Positions 53,611 through 62,795 of a stretch of DNA of 64,000 bases are shown piece by piece; the stretch's first letter is position 1, and the number at the start of each line of letters is the position of its first letter. The notes beneath the pieces were generated by a model. That model did no database searches. It was given only the letters and a program-made list of their open reading frames with translations, and had not been told where the DNA came from. Source of the DNA: Amycolatopsis eburnea (GTDB taxonomy: Bacteria; Actinomycetota; Actinomycetes; Mycobacteriales; Pseudonocardiaceae); assembly GCF_003937945.1 (NCBI RefSeq), contig NZ_RSEC01000009.1, positions 38,938 to 102,937 of the forward strand. The letters run 5' to 3'. The position numbers and the translations under genes are program-made.

Positions 53611-55368
53611 CTACTCGGCCAGTAGCTCCTGCAGTTCCCGCACCGCGATCGCCAGCTCGTCGGCGAAGCGGTGCATCTCCGCCGACACGTGCTTCGGCGT
53701 GCTCAGGTAGATGTTCCAGCGGTCCGGCAGCAGCACGTACGCGATGCCGATGCACTGCGGGCTCGTCGAGCCGAACCCGAAGTACTGGATGTTGACCGAC
53801 GGCGCCGAGCTGGTGCTCAGGTAGTCGTCGCGCAGCTTCAGCCAGCCCGGCGACGAATACAGGGCCGGCTCCGAAGTGTCCCCGCGGCGCTTCCCGATCA
53901 GCTGCAGCTCCCACAGGTGCTGCTCGGGCGCGTCCCCGGCCTGGCACTCCTTCGCGCGGGCGACGTGCTTCTCCGCCGCCGCGCGGAACGCGGTGCGCTT
54001 CTCCTCGGCGGACGCCGCGGGGTCGGTCAGGACGTCGGCGAAGCGCACGACCTCCGGCGTGACGACCCGCATCGCCTCGGTGCGGCCGTTCTGGAACTGG
54101 CGGGTGGCGATCGACTCGTACGTCGCCCCCGTCAGGCCCTTCGCGCGGCGGTGCGCCAGCTGGTAGGCCATCTGCGCGAACGCGTCCGGCGACATCCCCA
54201 GCTGCTTGGCCCGGTTCGCCCCGAAGTCGAACGACACCGTCTGCGTCGCCGTCGCGTCCGCGTACGCCCGGAACGCGATCCCGGCCGCGAGCGCGTCCTC
54301 GCGAAGGGAGTCGGTCAGCGTGAATTCGACCGGTTCGTACCCGGGGATCCCTGTGGCCGGCTCGCGGTCCGCCCGCGTGCCGCTCAGCAGCGCGTCGGTG
54401 AAGCCGAGGATCGTGGTGCCGTCGAGTTCGCAGTGCTCGACGTTGATCCCCGCGGTGCCGTCCTCGAACACGATCAGCGACACGGCCTTGTCGTACCAGC
54501 GGTTGTCGCCGTACAGCAGCCGGTCGCTCGCCTCCAGGGTGTCCGACGGCGCGAAGTCGTCGAGGCACAGGCAGAACAAAGCGGTCTCGATCGTCTCGAG
54601 GGCGGCCGCGTTGCCCGCGTCGATCAGCGCCGTCCGCGAGTCCGCCCACTCCGCGCGCGCCTTCGTCGTGAAGTGGCCGGCCGGGACCTCGGCGACGCGG
54701 TCGTCCTTGAGGATCGCGCGCAGCCCTTCCGCCAGCTGCGCCGGTGAGTACGGACGGCCGTCGCCGGCGATGACGTCCATCCGGAACGGGGTGTCGTGGT
54801 GGAACACGACGATGTGCCGCTCCCGAGAAGGCCCTTCCCAGCCTTCGCGGTACGGCGTGCGCGCGGTGTCCAGCACCTGGCCCGGGATGCGCGTCGCCGA
54901 GAACAGGTACTTGTGCTGCACCATCGACTGCGGCACGCCGCGCAGCAGCACCGGCGGCACCTGCTCCTCGTCGAGCTTCAGCTTGTAGTCCACGGCGGAC
55001 GCGGTCAGCTCGGCCGCGCGTTCCACCTGGCCCAGCGGCGAATCCTGGAACAGGAAGAAGAAGTTGGCGTTGAGCGCGATCCGGTCACGACGGCCGAGGT
55101 AGCGGTACGGCCAGAACGTGTCGAGCCAGCTGCGCACGCCGGGCGAGCGGTCGTACTCCTCGAGCGCGGCCTGCAGTTCGGGCCCGGGACCCGCGAGGAA
55201 CTCCGCGAGCGCCGCTTCGGTTTCGGCCAGCTCGTCCGGGGTCAGCAGCGGGGCGCACCACTCGAGGAAGCGGCGGCCGCTGTCCTCCAGCGTGGGCACG
55301 GGGACGCGGGGGAGCCGCTCCTCGTTGCCGAAGGTGCGGGTGGACCAGTCCGGACTGCTCACGATCAT
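53611..55368 (-). CDS. Choline/carnitine O-acyltransferase family enzyme
   Basis: 585 residues, full length for the family. Catalytic His312 in INVEHCELDG, CoA/acceptor blocks GATYESIATRQFQNGRTEAMR, and the STS motif at 518-520 in LSTSSAPS. The Arg of the DRHL motif that grips the carnitine carboxylate appears as Gln483 (EQHLWEL), and choline enzymes have Asn there, so the acceptor is probably neither plain carnitine nor typical choline. ATG 55368 overlaps the methyltransferase stop (ATGA). Last gene of a three-gene operon with a methyltransferase and an Fe/2OG oxygenase; likely O-acylates their product. Confidence 0.88.
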   Translation of the reverse strand: MIVSSPDWSTRTFGNEERLPRVPVPTLEDSGRRFLEWCAPLLTPDELAETEAALAEFLAGPGPELQAALEEYDRSPGVRSWLDTFWPYRYLGRRDRIALNANFFFLFQDSPLGQVERAAELTASAVDYKLKLDEEQVPPVLLRGVPQSMVQHKYLFSATRIPGQVLDTARTPYREGWEGPSRERHIVVFHHDTPFRMDVIAGDGRPYSPAQLAEGLRAILKDDRVAEVPAGHFTTKARAEWADSRTALIDAGNAAALETIETALFCLCLDDFAPSDTLEASDRLLYGDNRWYDKAVSLIVFEDGTAGINVEHCELDGTTILGFTDALLSGTRADREPATGIPGYEPVEFTLTDSLREDALAAGIAFRAYADATATQTVSFDFGANRAKQLGMSPDAFAQMAYQLAHRRAKGLTGATYESIATRQFQNGRTEAMRVVTPEVVRFADVLTDPAASAEEKRTAFRAAAEKHVARAKECQAGDAPEQHLWELQLIGKRRGDTSEPALYSSPGWLKLRDDYLSTSSAPSVNIQYFGFGSTSPQCIGIAYVLLPDRWNIYLSTPKHVSAEMHRFADELAIAVRELQELLAE

Positions 55369-56186
55369 CCTTCTTCGCGGGTTTCGAGCGCGGCGGCCAG
55401 GGCGTCCGCGCCTTCGGGACGGGAAACGAACAACCGGGCGTAGAGCCACCCTTCGGACTCGAGCCCGGCCGGGTCGACGCCGACGGCGTCGAGGGTATCG
55501 AGGATCTGGGCCTGCTCTTCGGCGGAGGCGAACCGCCGCTGCCGGAACACCCCGCCGACTTCGGCGGTCTCGTAGCCCAGCTCGGCCAGGCTGTCGGCGA
55601 CCGGCTCGTAGGAGAACATCCGCAGCACGAAGTGCGCCATCCAGGGCCGCGCGCCGCGCGCGATCCGCGAGATGGTCTTCTCGGTGACGTAGCCGACGCA
55701 GCCGGTGGAGACGACGAGGTCGACGTCGTCGAGGAGCTTCCGCTGGGTGCTGTCCGGGTCCTCGCGCTCGAGGTCGGCGTGGATCGCCTCGTCGAGGAAG
55801 CCGGCGGACAGCGCGTATTCGAGCGCGGGCGCGGACGCGTCCAGACCGTAGAAGCGCGGGCCGCCGTCGTCGACGATCCGGCGCCGGTCGGCCTCCAGCA
55901 GCGACGCGTGGTCCAGCGCGGTCACGGCCGGGTCGGTGTAGTGGGCGTACAGGTCGTCCATCGTGGCGTCGCAGCGCACGAGCGCCGCGTTGACCCCGTA
56001 GGAGCAGCCGACGTCGAGCACGGTCGGCCGTTCCGCGGGGTGTTCGGCGATCAGCTTCGCGAAGTACGGCTTCGCGAGCTGCGGGATGTGGTAGTCGACG
56101 CGCCGCAGCGTCCCGAAGAACGGGCGCGGGTCGGGTGCGGTGTAGATGTGGTCGAACGAGATCTTGCCGGTCGAGTCGAAGGGCAC
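55365..56186 (-). CDS. SAM-dependent methyltransferase of the acyltransferase operon
   Basis: 273 residues. Motif I is TVLDVGCSYGVNAALVR, motif II region FYGLDASAPALEYAL, motif IV DVDLVVSTGCVGYVTEKT. It is not a close relative of the other two methyltransferases in the window. An unusually long N-terminal part begins KISFDHIYTAPDPRPFFGTL. It lies 19 bp after the dioxygenase gene and overlaps the acyltransferase start. N- or O-methylation of an amino-acid-like substrate is the likely role; inferred from context. Confidence 0.82.
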   Translation of the reverse strand: MPFDSTGKISFDHIYTAPDPRPFFGTLRRVDYHIPQLAKPYFAKLIAEHPAERPTVLDVGCSYGVNAALVRCDATMDDLYAHYTDPAVTALDHASLLEADRRRIVDDGGPRFYGLDASAPALEYALSAGFLDEAIHADLEREDPDSTQRKLLDDVDLVVSTGCVGYVTEKTISRIARGARPWMAHFVLRMFSYEPVADSLAELGYETAEVGGVFRQRRFASAEEQAQILDTLDAVGVDPAGLESEGWLYARLFVSRPEGADALAAALETREEG

Positions 56187-56205
56187 GGGCCAGGCTCCTG
56201 ATCTC

Positions 56206-57063
56206 TCAGTCGAGCAGTTCGTCGCCGCGGACGGTGCGTCCGGTGACGTGCACGGGCAGGGTCCGGCCGAACAGCTGCCTGGTCCGCTCCGCGCTGCCGA
56301 TCACCCCCGGGCGCTCGCTGTAGGCGAAGATCGCGGAATGCCGCGCGATCGCGCCCTCCACCGTACTGACCCGGTGCAAGGCGAAGCGACCTTGGAAGAG
56401 CTGGAGATCGCCCGGCCGGAGGTCGAGGCGCCGGACCGGGTGGGTGCCGTCCTCGCGGAGCACCGCGCGGACCGCGGGGAAGTTCTCGTCCGTCGTGGAC
56501 CGGATGCCCGGGCAGTATTCGAAGGTGCCGCCCGCTTCCGCGGCCTGCGTCAGCATGCTGACGGTGTAGGCGTTCGTGTCGAAGTGCCACGGGTGCGCGC
56601 GGCCGGGCGCGATCACGTTGAGCGTCAGCCCGGCGAGCGGGTCGGCCAGCTCGTGCAGCTCCCGCAGGCCGAAGCAGTCGGCGACGAACCGCTGGAACAG
56701 CGGGCTGGTGTAGAGCCGGTCGATGAGCGACGACGCGGGGATGCGGTCGCGCGCGACGAAGGCGTTGCCGCGTTCCATGATCGTCCGGCCCGGGTGGTCT
56801 TCGGGTAGCGGCTCGTCGATCGCGGTGTTGTAGGCGTTGACCTTTTCGATCTTCGTGTAGGCGTGCGGTTCGAGTTCGGCGCACTCGGTGCGCAGGACCT
56901 CCCGCAGTTCCGGCCGGATGAAGTCGGCGAGGACGCTGCAGCCGACCTCGGCCAGGTCCGCGCGCGTGCGGTCGACGGCGGCCCGCCAGGCAGCGCTTCC
57001 CGGCTCGGTGAGCGGGTAGCGCTCGGTGTCGACCATGCCCAAGGTATCCACGGAGGTGCTCAA
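56206..57063 (-). CDS. Fe(II)/2-oxoglutarate-dependent dioxygenase (BesD/HalB-type fold)
   Basis: 285 residues. Iron ligands H160-x-D162 in WHFDTNAY and H230 in FQGRFALHRVS; Arg in ARHSAIFAYSERPG may hold 2-oxoglutarate. AEAGGTFEYCPGIRSTTDEN is like the free-amino-acid hydroxylases and halogenases of the BesD group. The Asp is present, so hydroxylation rather than chlorination is expected. TTG 57063 is the start: AAAGGG lies 6 bp before it, better than the GTG 57051 or ATG 57036 inside. First gene of the operon. Confidence 0.82.
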   Translation of the reverse strand: MSTSVDTLGMVDTERYPLTEPGSAAWRAAVDRTRADLAEVGCSVLADFIRPELREVLRTECAELEPHAYTKIEKVNAYNTAIDEPLPEDHPGRTIMERGNAFVARDRIPASSLIDRLYTSPLFQRFVADCFGLRELHELADPLAGLTLNVIAPGRAHPWHFDTNAYTVSMLTQAAEAGGTFEYCPGIRSTTDENFPAVRAVLREDGTHPVRRLDLRPGDLQLFQGRFALHRVSTVEGAIARHSAIFAYSERPGVIGSAERTRQLFGRTLPVHVTGRTVRGDELLD

Positions 57064-57136
57064 CGAAGTCCCTTTCGGCAGGTGAAGCTTCGGTGCTTGC
57101 CCTGGTCGTGAAAGGAAAGAGTTAGCACAGATCGCG

Positions 57137-57164
57137 ACCGCTCACCCGGGCGTTTGTGAGCGGT
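57137..57164. terminator. Terminator of the lipoprotein gene
   Basis: ACCGCTCAC (57137-57145) pairs with GTGAGCGGT (57156-57164), 10-nt loop, 12 bp beyond the lipoprotein stop. It separates that gene from the dioxygenase operon on the same strand. Confidence 0.6.
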
Positions 57165-57176
57165 GACACAAAGTCA

Positions 57177-57710
57177 TCAGCCGCCGATTCCGGCCGCCCA
57201 CGAACTGAGCGTGACGGTGTCCGTGGTGCCCAGGTCGGTGTCGAGGGGCTGCTTTTGCTCAGGTTCGCCGGGGACGGGGACGACCGAGATTGCCGCACCC
57301 GTGCGCGTGTCGCCGGAAGTGACGGTGGCCGACCAGGCGAGCACGGCCACCACCGTCGCGCCGGGTTGGACGGTCAGGTCCTGCGGTCCGAGGTCCCGCG
57401 CGAAGTACGAAGTTCCGTGCTCGACCTTGACGTCCAGCGGCGTTCCGTCACCCGCCAGGACTTTCAGGTCCGGGTAGCCGGTGACCTTCCGCGGGCGGGT
57501 GTCCCGGTTGGTCAGCGTGAGCACGCTGGCGCGGTGCCCGAGGCCGGCTTCGACCGGTCCGACCGAAAGGGACAGCCCGCTCGACGGCGGCGGCGCGTAG
57601 GTCGGGCTCGGGCTCGGTGTCACTGTGGGCACCGGAGCGGGCGGCGGCGGACTGTCGCAGCCGGCCAGGAACGCGAGCACGAACAACGGCACTATGCGAT
57701 AAACCCCCAT
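57177..57710 (-). CDS. DUF4232-like lipoprotein
   Basis: 177 residues. Signal peptide MGVYRIVPLFVLAFLAGC with lipobox LAGC, a Pro-rich linker (PPPPAPVPTVTPSPSPTYAP), then a beta-sandwich with LTLTNRDTRPRKVTGYPDLK, as in DUF4232. Anchored outside the membrane; function unknown. It lies just downstream of fbiC in the same direction (43 bp) but is not obviously linked to it. Confidence 0.78.
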   Translation of the reverse strand: MGVYRIVPLFVLAFLAGCDSPPPPAPVPTVTPSPSPTYAPPPSSGLSLSVGPVEAGLGHRASVLTLTNRDTRPRKVTGYPDLKVLAGDGTPLDVKVEHGTSYFARDLGPQDLTVQPGATVVAVLAWSATVTSGDTRTGAAISVVPVPGEPEQKQPLDTDLGTTDTVTLSSWAAGIGG

Positions 57711-57753
57711 GCGCCGGAGGTTAGCGGGCGCCGGTCTCCCGGCGCCCGCCGCC

Positions 57754-60351
57754 TCACGGGGTCAGCAGCGGCAGGAGCGGCTTGCGCACCGCCGTCGCGA
57801 CGCCGTCCGAAGCCTCCGCCGCGGCGAGCCGTTCGGCGCTCGGCCGCCCGTACCCGGTCGTCCGCTGCACCAGCGGGCGACCCAGCGGCTCGACCATCGC
57901 GCGCATGTCGCTGATCGTCTTGTAGGACCCGTTCGACGCGCCCGCCATCCGGCTGATCGTCTCCTCCATCAGCGTGCCGCCGATGTCGTTGACGCCGCCC
58001 TGCAGCACCGCGCGGCTGCCTTCTTCGCCCAGCTTCACCCACGAGCTCTGGATGTTGTCGATCATGCCGTGCAGCAGCAGCCGGGACAGCGCGTGCACCG
58101 CGCGGTTCTCGCGCAGCGTCGTGCCGGGCCGGGCGAGGCCGGCCAGGTAGATCGGCGCGCTCTGGTGGATGAACGGCAGCAGCACGAACTCGCTGAACCC
58201 GCGCTTGCCGTGCTTCTCCAGGCCCTCGCGCTGCAGCCGCGCGAGGAGCTTGAGGTGCGCGACCCAGTGCGACGGCGTGTCGACGTGGCCGTACATCATC
58301 GTCGACGTCGTCGGCAGCCCGACCTCGTGCGCGGTCGTGACGACCTTGATCCACTCCGACGTCGGCAGCTTGCCCTTGGTGAGCACCCAGCGGACGTCGT
58401 CGTCGAGGATCTCCGCCGCGGTACCGGGCAGCGAGTCCACGCCGGACTCCTTCGCCGCGATCAGCCAGTCGCGCAGGGACAGGTTGGTCCGCGAAGCGCC
58501 GTTCACGACCTCCATCGGGCTGTAGGAGTGCAGGTGGATGCCCGGCTGACGGCGCTTGACCTCGGCCGCGAGGTCGAAGTACGCGGTGCCCGGCAGGTCC
58601 GGGTGGATGCCGCCCTGCATGCAGATCTCGGTCGCGCCCGCGGCCCACGCCTCGTCGACGCGGTCGCCGACCTGCTCCAGCGAGAGCGTGTACGCGTCGG
58701 CGTCGGTGCGACGCTGGGCGAAGGCGCAGAAGCGGCAACCCGTGTAGCAGACGTTGGTGAAGTTGATGTTCCGCGTGACGACGAACGTGATGTCGTCGCC
58801 GACGGTCTCGCGGCGCAGGTCGTCGGCGAGCTTCGTGAACGCGTCAAGCTCGCGGCCGTCCGCGTGCAGCAACGCCAGCGCGGCGTCGTCGGACAGCCCG
58901 GCCGGGTCCTTTTCCGCGCTGCGCAAGGCTTCCAGGATGTCCGTGTCGAACTTGGCCGGCCCGGTCTTGATCCGGTCGCCGATCTCCTTCCAGTCCCCGT
59001 ACACCGAGTCGAAGTCGCTCCGGCGGTCTTCGGTGCGGCCGCTGGTGTCGATCTCGGTGTGCAGGTCGGTGCGGCCGGACTCCTGCCAGCCGCCGTCCGG
59101 CTCCTGCCAGGGGATGCCGACCGGCATCGCGCCTTCGCGCGCCATCCCGGTGTCGTAGTCGACGAGCGCGGCGACGTGCCGCGTGATCCGCGGGTCTAGC
59201 CACGGCTCGCCGGCCTTGACGTACTCGGGGTAGATCGTCAGCCGTTCCTTCAGCTCGAAGCCGGCCTTCTCGGTGCGGCGGGCCAGCTCGTCGATCTGCG
59301 GCCACGCGCGTTCCGGGTTGACGTGGTCCGGGGTCAGCGGCGAGACGCCGCCCCAGTCGTCGATGCCGGCCCGGATCATCAGGTCGTACTGGCTGCCGAT
59401 CAGGTTCGGCGGCGCCTGGATGCGCATCTTCGGGCCGAGCACCAGCCGTGCGACGGCGATGTTCGCGGCGAGTTCTTCGAGGTCGGCGTCCGGCGTCGCG
59501 CGCATCTTCGTGTCCGGCTTGGCCCGGAAGTTCTGCACGATGACTTCCTGGATGCCGCCGTAGGTCTTGGCGACCTTGCGGATCTCGAACAGCGCGTCCG
59601 CGCGTTCCTCGAACGTCTCGCCGATGCCGATCAGGACACCCGTGGTGAACGGCACCGAGCTGCGCCCGGCGTCTTCGAGCACCCGCAGCCGGACCGCGGG
59701 ATCCTTGTCGGGCGAGCCGTAGTGCGGGCCGCCCTTCTCGCTCCACAGCCGGGTCGCGGTGGTCTCCAGCATCATGCCCATCGACGGCGCGACCGGCTTG
59801 AGCCGCTGGAAGTCCTGCCAGGTCAGCACGCCGGGGTTGAGGTGGGGCAGCAGGCCGGTCTCTTCGAGGACGCGGATCGCCATCGCGCGGACGTAGGAGA
59901 GCGTGTCGTCGTAGCCGTGCGCGTCCAGCCACTCGCGCGCGGCCTTCCAGCGGTCCTCCGGCCGGTCGCCGAGCGTGAAGAGGGCTTCCTTGCAGCCCAT
60001 CTCGGCGCCCTTGCGGGCGATGTCGAGCACCTCGTCCGGCGAGAGGAACGGCGATTCGAGCCGGCCCGGCACCGTGACGAACGTGCAGTAGCCGCAGCGG
60101 TCGCGGCACAGCCGGGTCAGCGGGATGAACACCTTGCGGCTGTAGGTGATGATGCCGGCGCGCCCGGCCTCGGCCAGGCCGGCGTCCCGGATGCGGGAGG
60201 CGTACTCGGAAAGCTTGGTGAGGTCGTCGCCGCGGGCGTGCAGCAGGACGGCCGCTTCGGTGACGTCCAGTGTCTTCCCGTCACGTGCCCGGGCGAGCGC
60301 GCGGCGCATCGCGGAGGCGGTCGGGGTGGTGGCGTCGGGTTCGGGTCCCAT
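57754..60351 (-). CDS. fbiC: FO synthase, fused CofG-CofH
   Basis: 865-residue bifunctional radical SAM enzyme making the deazaflavin FO, precursor of F420. The CofG half (1-400) has cluster motif CRDRCGYC beginning at residue 82; the CofH half (about 500-865) has CYTGCRFC beginning at 535. Full length for the family. ATG 60351 is used. The F420 users visible in this window are the Ddn-like protein and possibly the LLM and PPOX enzymes. The plus-strand transposase-like gene starts 153 bp upstream of it. Confidence 0.96.
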   Translation of the reverse strand: MGPEPDATTPTASAMRRALARARDGKTLDVTEAAVLLHARGDDLTKLSEYASRIRDAGLAEAGRAGIITYSRKVFIPLTRLCRDRCGYCTFVTVPGRLESPFLSPDEVLDIARKGAEMGCKEALFTLGDRPEDRWKAAREWLDAHGYDDTLSYVRAMAIRVLEETGLLPHLNPGVLTWQDFQRLKPVAPSMGMMLETTATRLWSEKGGPHYGSPDKDPAVRLRVLEDAGRSSVPFTTGVLIGIGETFEERADALFEIRKVAKTYGGIQEVIVQNFRAKPDTKMRATPDADLEELAANIAVARLVLGPKMRIQAPPNLIGSQYDLMIRAGIDDWGGVSPLTPDHVNPERAWPQIDELARRTEKAGFELKERLTIYPEYVKAGEPWLDPRITRHVAALVDYDTGMAREGAMPVGIPWQEPDGGWQESGRTDLHTEIDTSGRTEDRRSDFDSVYGDWKEIGDRIKTGPAKFDTDILEALRSAEKDPAGLSDDAALALLHADGRELDAFTKLADDLRRETVGDDITFVVTRNINFTNVCYTGCRFCAFAQRRTDADAYTLSLEQVGDRVDEAWAAGATEICMQGGIHPDLPGTAYFDLAAEVKRRQPGIHLHSYSPMEVVNGASRTNLSLRDWLIAAKESGVDSLPGTAAEILDDDVRWVLTKGKLPTSEWIKVVTTAHEVGLPTTSTMMYGHVDTPSHWVAHLKLLARLQREGLEKHGKRGFSEFVLLPFIHQSAPIYLAGLARPGTTLRENRAVHALSRLLLHGMIDNIQSSWVKLGEEGSRAVLQGGVNDIGGTLMEETISRMAGASNGSYKTISDMRAMVEPLGRPLVQRTTGYGRPSAERLAAAEASDGVATAVRKPLLPLLTP

Positions 60352-60504
60352 TCCACCCACGCTAGGACCGTCCTCGCGCGACCAGCCAGTGTGCGTTCCG
60401 CACCTGGCTGGGGTTGGACGCGAACGTGATCGTCGTCGCAGGTCAGCGCGCTCGGTGGGTTGTCGATCACCGGTTCGGCGTGTATTACCTAAAGGGTGGC
60501 ATCT

Positions 60505-62052
60505 GTGGTCGGCAAGAAGATCGGCGGCCGGACGTACTACTACCTGGCGGAGTCCGCCCGGGTCGACGGCAAGCCCCGGGTGGTGACGCAGCGTTATCTC
60601 GGCACGGCCGACGAGATCGCCCGTGCCGTCCCGGGCGGCGAACCGGCCTCGGCTTCGCACCGGACGTACGGCGACGTCGCGGCGGTGTGGGCGACGCTGT
60701 CCCGGCTGGACTTCGTCCGCCGCGTCGACGACGTCGTGCGCTCGAAGCCGTCGCTGGGATCGACGCTGGCCGTCGCGGTGCTGCACCGCGCGACCGCGCC
60801 GGAGACGCCGATCGGCGAGTGGTGGGCCACGAGCGCGGCGGCGGATCTCGTGCGCCCCCGGCTGTCCACAGTGGACGGCGCGTGGCGGGCGCTGGACCGG
60901 CTGACGCCCGAGCGCGTCGCCGGGATCGAGGACGCGGTCGCCACCGCCGTCCTCGCCACCCTCGACGACCACGAGGCGCTGGCGGTCGACGTCCCGCAGT
61001 TCGCGGTGTTCGCGCCGGCCGACTGCACGCTGCCCTCGGCGTGCCGCGAGGTGCTCGCCGGCGTCGGCCTGCGCGTGACCCGCGACGGTGCCATCCCGCT
61101 GTCCTCGCGGCTGTACCGGCGCGACGACGGCACGGCGCCGACGTTCGCGGCGCTGACCGAAGGGCTGGGCCCGGCGACGCTCGTCTTCCACGCCGGCCAG
61201 GCCGCCCAGCTGGACCTCGGCTCACGCAGCGGGTTCGTCGGCTCGCTCCCGCTGACCGACCACCCCGAGCTGCTGACCCAGCCCGCGTCCGCCCGCAAGC
61301 GCGTCGACCCCGAGCGGTTCGCCGGGCTCACCGCGCTGGACACGCACGCGGTGGTCGACGGCGTCCGGCGGCGGGTGATCCTGACGCACTCGGCGACGCT
61401 GCACGCGGCGCAGTCCCGCGCGTTCGCCGACGAGCTGGCCACCGCGACCCGCGAGCTGGACGGCCTGGCCGGGGCCCTGGCCGCGGGCACCCACCGCGGC
61501 GACCGCGCGCAGGTGCACGCCGAGCTGGGCCGGGTGACGCGCGGCCGGCGCATCGAGCGCGTGCTCACCGCCGTGCTCAGCGGCAACCGGCCGGGGGAGA
61601 TCCGGCTGGAACGGCGGATCGACCCGGCCGCGCTGGCCCGCCTGGACGAGGAGTTCTTCGGCAAGCAGGTGCTGGTCACCGACCGCGACTGGCCGATCGG
61701 CGACGTCGTCACCGCCTACCGCGCGCGCACCCACCTGGAGTCGACGTTCCGCTGGCTGACCGGGCCCGCCGTCACCGGCCCGACCCCGCGCTGGGAGTGG
61801 ACGCGGCAGCGGATCGCCGCGCACGGCCTGGTCTCGGTGCTCGCCGCGACGGTGACGCACCTGATGCGGCGCGAGGCCGACCGGGCGGGGATGAACCTGT
61901 CGGTGCGGGAGCTGCTGGACCAGCTCGCGGGCATCGGCGAGCTGGTCCTGCGCTACCCGTCCACCGGCGGGCGGCCGCGCACCAAGCGCCTGCTGACCTC
62001 GCCCGAGCCGGGTCAGCAGGCGTTGCTGGACCTGTTTCAGCTCTCGCGGTAG
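60505..62052 (+). CDS. IS1634-like transposase homologue, probably inactive
   Basis: 515 residues. It resembles IS1634/IS4-group transposases: N-terminus [20 protein letters not shown], a middle [11 protein letters not shown] block, and a C-terminal [12 protein letters not shown] that places the DDE glutamate. The first Asp may be in [11 protein letters not shown]. The second Asp region reads VFHAGQAAQ with no Asp, so catalysis looks lost. The frame is intact and its codon use matches the neighbours. No terminal inverted repeats are evident. GTG 60505 is preferred (AAAGG 9 bp before); GTG 60496 is possible. It overlaps the SDR at the 3' end by 16 bp. Confidence 0.72.
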   Translation: MVGKKIGGRTYYYLAESARVDGKPRVVTQRYLGTADEIARAVPGGEPASASHRTYGDVAAVWATLSRLDFVRRVDDVVRSKPSLGSTLAVAVLHRATAPETPIGEWWATSAAADLVRPRLSTVDGAWRALDRLTPERVAGIEDAVATAVLATLDDHEALAVDVPQFAVFAPADCTLPSACREVLAGVGLRVTRDGAIPLSSRLYRRDDGTAPTFAALTEGLGPATLVFHAGQAAQLDLGSRSGFVGSLPLTDHPELLTQPASARKRVDPERFAGLTALDTHAVVDGVRRRVILTHSATLHAAQSRAFADELATATRELDGLAGALAAGTHRGDRAQVHAELGRVTRGRRIERVLTAVLSGNRPGEIRLERRIDPAALARLDEEFFGKQVLVTDRDWPIGDVVTAYRARTHLESTFRWLTGPAVTGPTPRWEWTRQRIAAHGLVSVLAATVTHLMRREADRAGMNLSVRELLDQLAGIGELVLRYPSTGGRPRTKRLLTSPEPGQQALLDLFQLSR

Positions 62053-62795
62053 ATCTGCAGCGCCGAGAAGCTCTGGACCACCGGCATCAGCTCGATGACG
62101 TTGATGTTCACGTGCTCCGGCTGGCTGGCCGCCCAGTAGACGGACTCGGCGACGTCTTCGGCGGTCAGCGGGGTGGTGCCCTCGTAGACCTTCTCGGCCT
62201 TCGCCGCGTCGCCGTCGAAGCGGACCTTCGAGAAGTCGGTGCCGCCGACCATGCCGGGCTCGACGTTGGTGACGCGCACGCCGGTGCCGTGCAGGTCGCT
62301 GCGCAGGTTGAGGCTGAACTGGTGGACGAACGCCTTGGTCGCGCCGTAGACGTTGCCGCCAGGGTAAGGGTAGGTGCCGGCGATCGAGCCGATGTTGATG
62401 ACGTGGCCGCGGCCGCGCTCGACCATCCCGGGCAGCAGCGCGCGGGTGACGTGCGCGAGGCCGCGGACGTTGGTCGCGATCATCTGGTCCCAGTCGTCCA
62501 GGTCGGCCTTGTGCGCGGGCTCGAGGCCCTTGGCGAGGCCGGCGTTGTTGACCAGGACGTCGACGCTTTTCCAGTCGTCCGGGAGGTCGTTCACGGCCTG
62601 CCGGACCGCTTCGGGGTCGCTGACGTCGAGGGTGAGCGGGAGGACGGCGTCGCCCAGCTCGCCGGCCAGCTTCTCGAGCTTGTCCTCGCTGCGGGCGACG
62701 GCGATCACGCGGGCGCCCTCGGCGACGAACCGGCGCGCGATGGCGTCGCCGAAGCCGGCGCTGGCGCCGGTCACGAACACGGTCTGCTGGGTCAT
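62037..62795 (-). CDS. YdfG-like SDR oxidoreductase
   Basis: 252 residues. TGASAGFG cofactor motif, NNAG (VDVLVNNAGLAKG), Ser in GSIAGTYPY and YGATK as catalytic Tyr-Lys. The C-terminus [20 protein letters not shown] is characteristic of NADP-dependent 3-hydroxy acid/serine dehydrogenases (YdfG). ATG 62795 overlaps the stop of the hydrolase gene. Its 3' end overlaps the transposase-like gene by 16 bp. Confidence 0.9.
   Translation of the reverse strand: MTQQTVFVTGASAGFGDAIARRFVAEGARVIAVARSEDKLEKLAGELGDAVLPLTLDVSDPEAVRQAVNDLPDDWKSVDVLVNNAGLAKGLEPAHKADLDDWDQMIATNVRGLAHVTRALLPGMVERGRGHVINIGSIAGTYPYPGGNVYGATKAFVHQFSLNLRSDLHGTGVRVTNVEPGMVGGTDFSKVRFDGDAAKAEKVYEGTTPLTAEDVAESVYWAASQPEHVNINVIELMPVVQSFSALQIYRES

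Noticed and set aside
56206..57063. Fe/2OG halogenase
   Set aside because: Halogenases of this group replace the iron-binding Asp with Gly or Ala; here H160-F-D162 is intact, so hydroxylation is expected.
57754..61191. fbiC extended upstream to a 1,145-residue protein
   Set aside because: The extra N-terminal part is antisense to the transposase-like gene and has shadow composition; FbiC family length fits the start at 60351.
60505..62052. An active insertion sequence
   Set aside because: No terminal inverted repeats or target duplication seen and one DDE residue is missing; listed as a possible domesticated homologue.
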